Source: Sphingomonadales bacterium (GTDB lineage Bacteria > Pseudomonadota > Alphaproteobacteria > Sphingomonadales > Sphingomonadaceae). From it: a stretch of DNA of 5,639 nt. The notes under the pieces are model-generated. The model saw only the letters and a list, made by a program, of their open reading frames with translations, was not told the origin of the DNA and made no database searches. The position numbers were made by a program, and so were the translations under genes. Below, one piece after another: positions 5,559 through 5,639 of the stretch. How positions within the stretch are numbered: the stretch's first letter is position 1; each line of letters begins with the position of its first letter. The stretch is from NCBI GenBank assembly GCA_028868335.1, contig JAGWUU010000206.1, positions 1-5,639 of the forward strand, written 5' to 3'.

Positions 5559-5633
5559 GCGGGCGTAGCTCAGGGGTAGAGCACAACCTTGCCAAGGTTG
5601 GGGTCGAGGGTTCGAATCCCTTCGCCCGCTCCA
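5559..5633 (+). tRNA. tRNA-Gly (anticodon GCC)
   Basis: A complete cloverleaf can be drawn by hand. The acceptor stem GCGGGCG (5559-5565) pairs perfectly with CGCCCGC (5623-5629). The D-stem is GCTC/GAGC (5568-5571 with 5579-5582). The anticodon stem CAACC/GGTTG (5584-5588 with 5596-5600) closes a 7-base loop TTGCCAA with anticodon GCC at 5591-5593. The T-arm GAGGG/CCCTT (one G-T pair) carries the loop TTCGAAT (5611-5617). The discriminator base is T at 5630 and CCA is encoded at 5631-5633. It reads GGC and GGT glycine codons. No intron or defect is seen; the window ends six bases later. Confidence 0.97.
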
Positions 5634-5639
5634 GTTTCT

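Noticed and set aside
5365..5595. N-terminal extension of the CnoX-like protein up to 5595
   Set aside because: The extension would be translated through the antisense strand of the tRNA and a promoter region, and resembles no leader or domain. At most the TTG at 5373 is plausible.
5559..5639. tRNA-Gly as an integration site of a mobile element
   Set aside because: tRNA 3' ends are common att sites, but the window ends six bases after the gene and no integrase or repeated tRNA end is visible, so nothing supports it.
1..5639. A CRISPR array, insertion sequence, toxin-antitoxin, defence or biosynthetic system
   Set aside because: I found no regularly spaced direct repeats, no transposase or nuclease motifs, and no small paired toxin-antitoxin frames. 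All substantial genes belong to housekeeping or conserved envelope families.

Overview
This is a GC-rich stretch of ordinary chromosomal backbone, most likely from an alphaproteobacterium of the order Sphingomonadales (Novosphingobium/Sphingomonas-like). That assignment is inference. It rests on protein style (a single-repeat YggT, a thioredoxin-TPR protein with an intact WCGPC motif next to a stand-alone LON-domain protein, an RcnB-like secreted protein) and on GC-rich codon use that leaves long false antisense frames. No sequence search was run.

Layout. Positions 2-3280 carry six + strand genes with tight spacing that probably form one transcription unit: the 3' end of argB (arginine biosynthesis), a small lipoprotein of unknown function, yggT (small membrane protein), folD (one-carbon folate metabolism), a secreted protein with a probable NTF2-like domain, and a MarC-family membrane protein. 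Gaps are 37, 28, -4, 10 and 4 bases. A GC-rich hairpin spans the marC stop codon. Positions 3299-5364 carry three - strand genes: an RcnB-like secreted His/Gly/Asp-rich protein that converges on marC with an 18-base gap, and upstream of it a two-gene unit made of a CnoX-like thioredoxin-TPR chaperedoxin followed by a LON substrate-binding-domain protein. A divergent intergenic region of about 190 bases leads to a complete tRNA-Gly(GCC) on the + strand at the right edge.

How the genes fit together. argB and folD are housekeeping enzymes, and their neighbours look like conserved passengers rather than pathway partners. The cnoX-LON pair looks like a small protein quality-control unit. The RcnB-like gene has its own strong ribosome binding site and a possible stress-type promoter.

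I see no mobile element, CRISPR array, phage gene or defence system, and nothing that amounts to a new biological system. The points worth a second look are small: a start-codon question in cnoX, hairpins at gene junctions, a possible EcfG-type promoter, and two or three uncharacterised secreted proteins.
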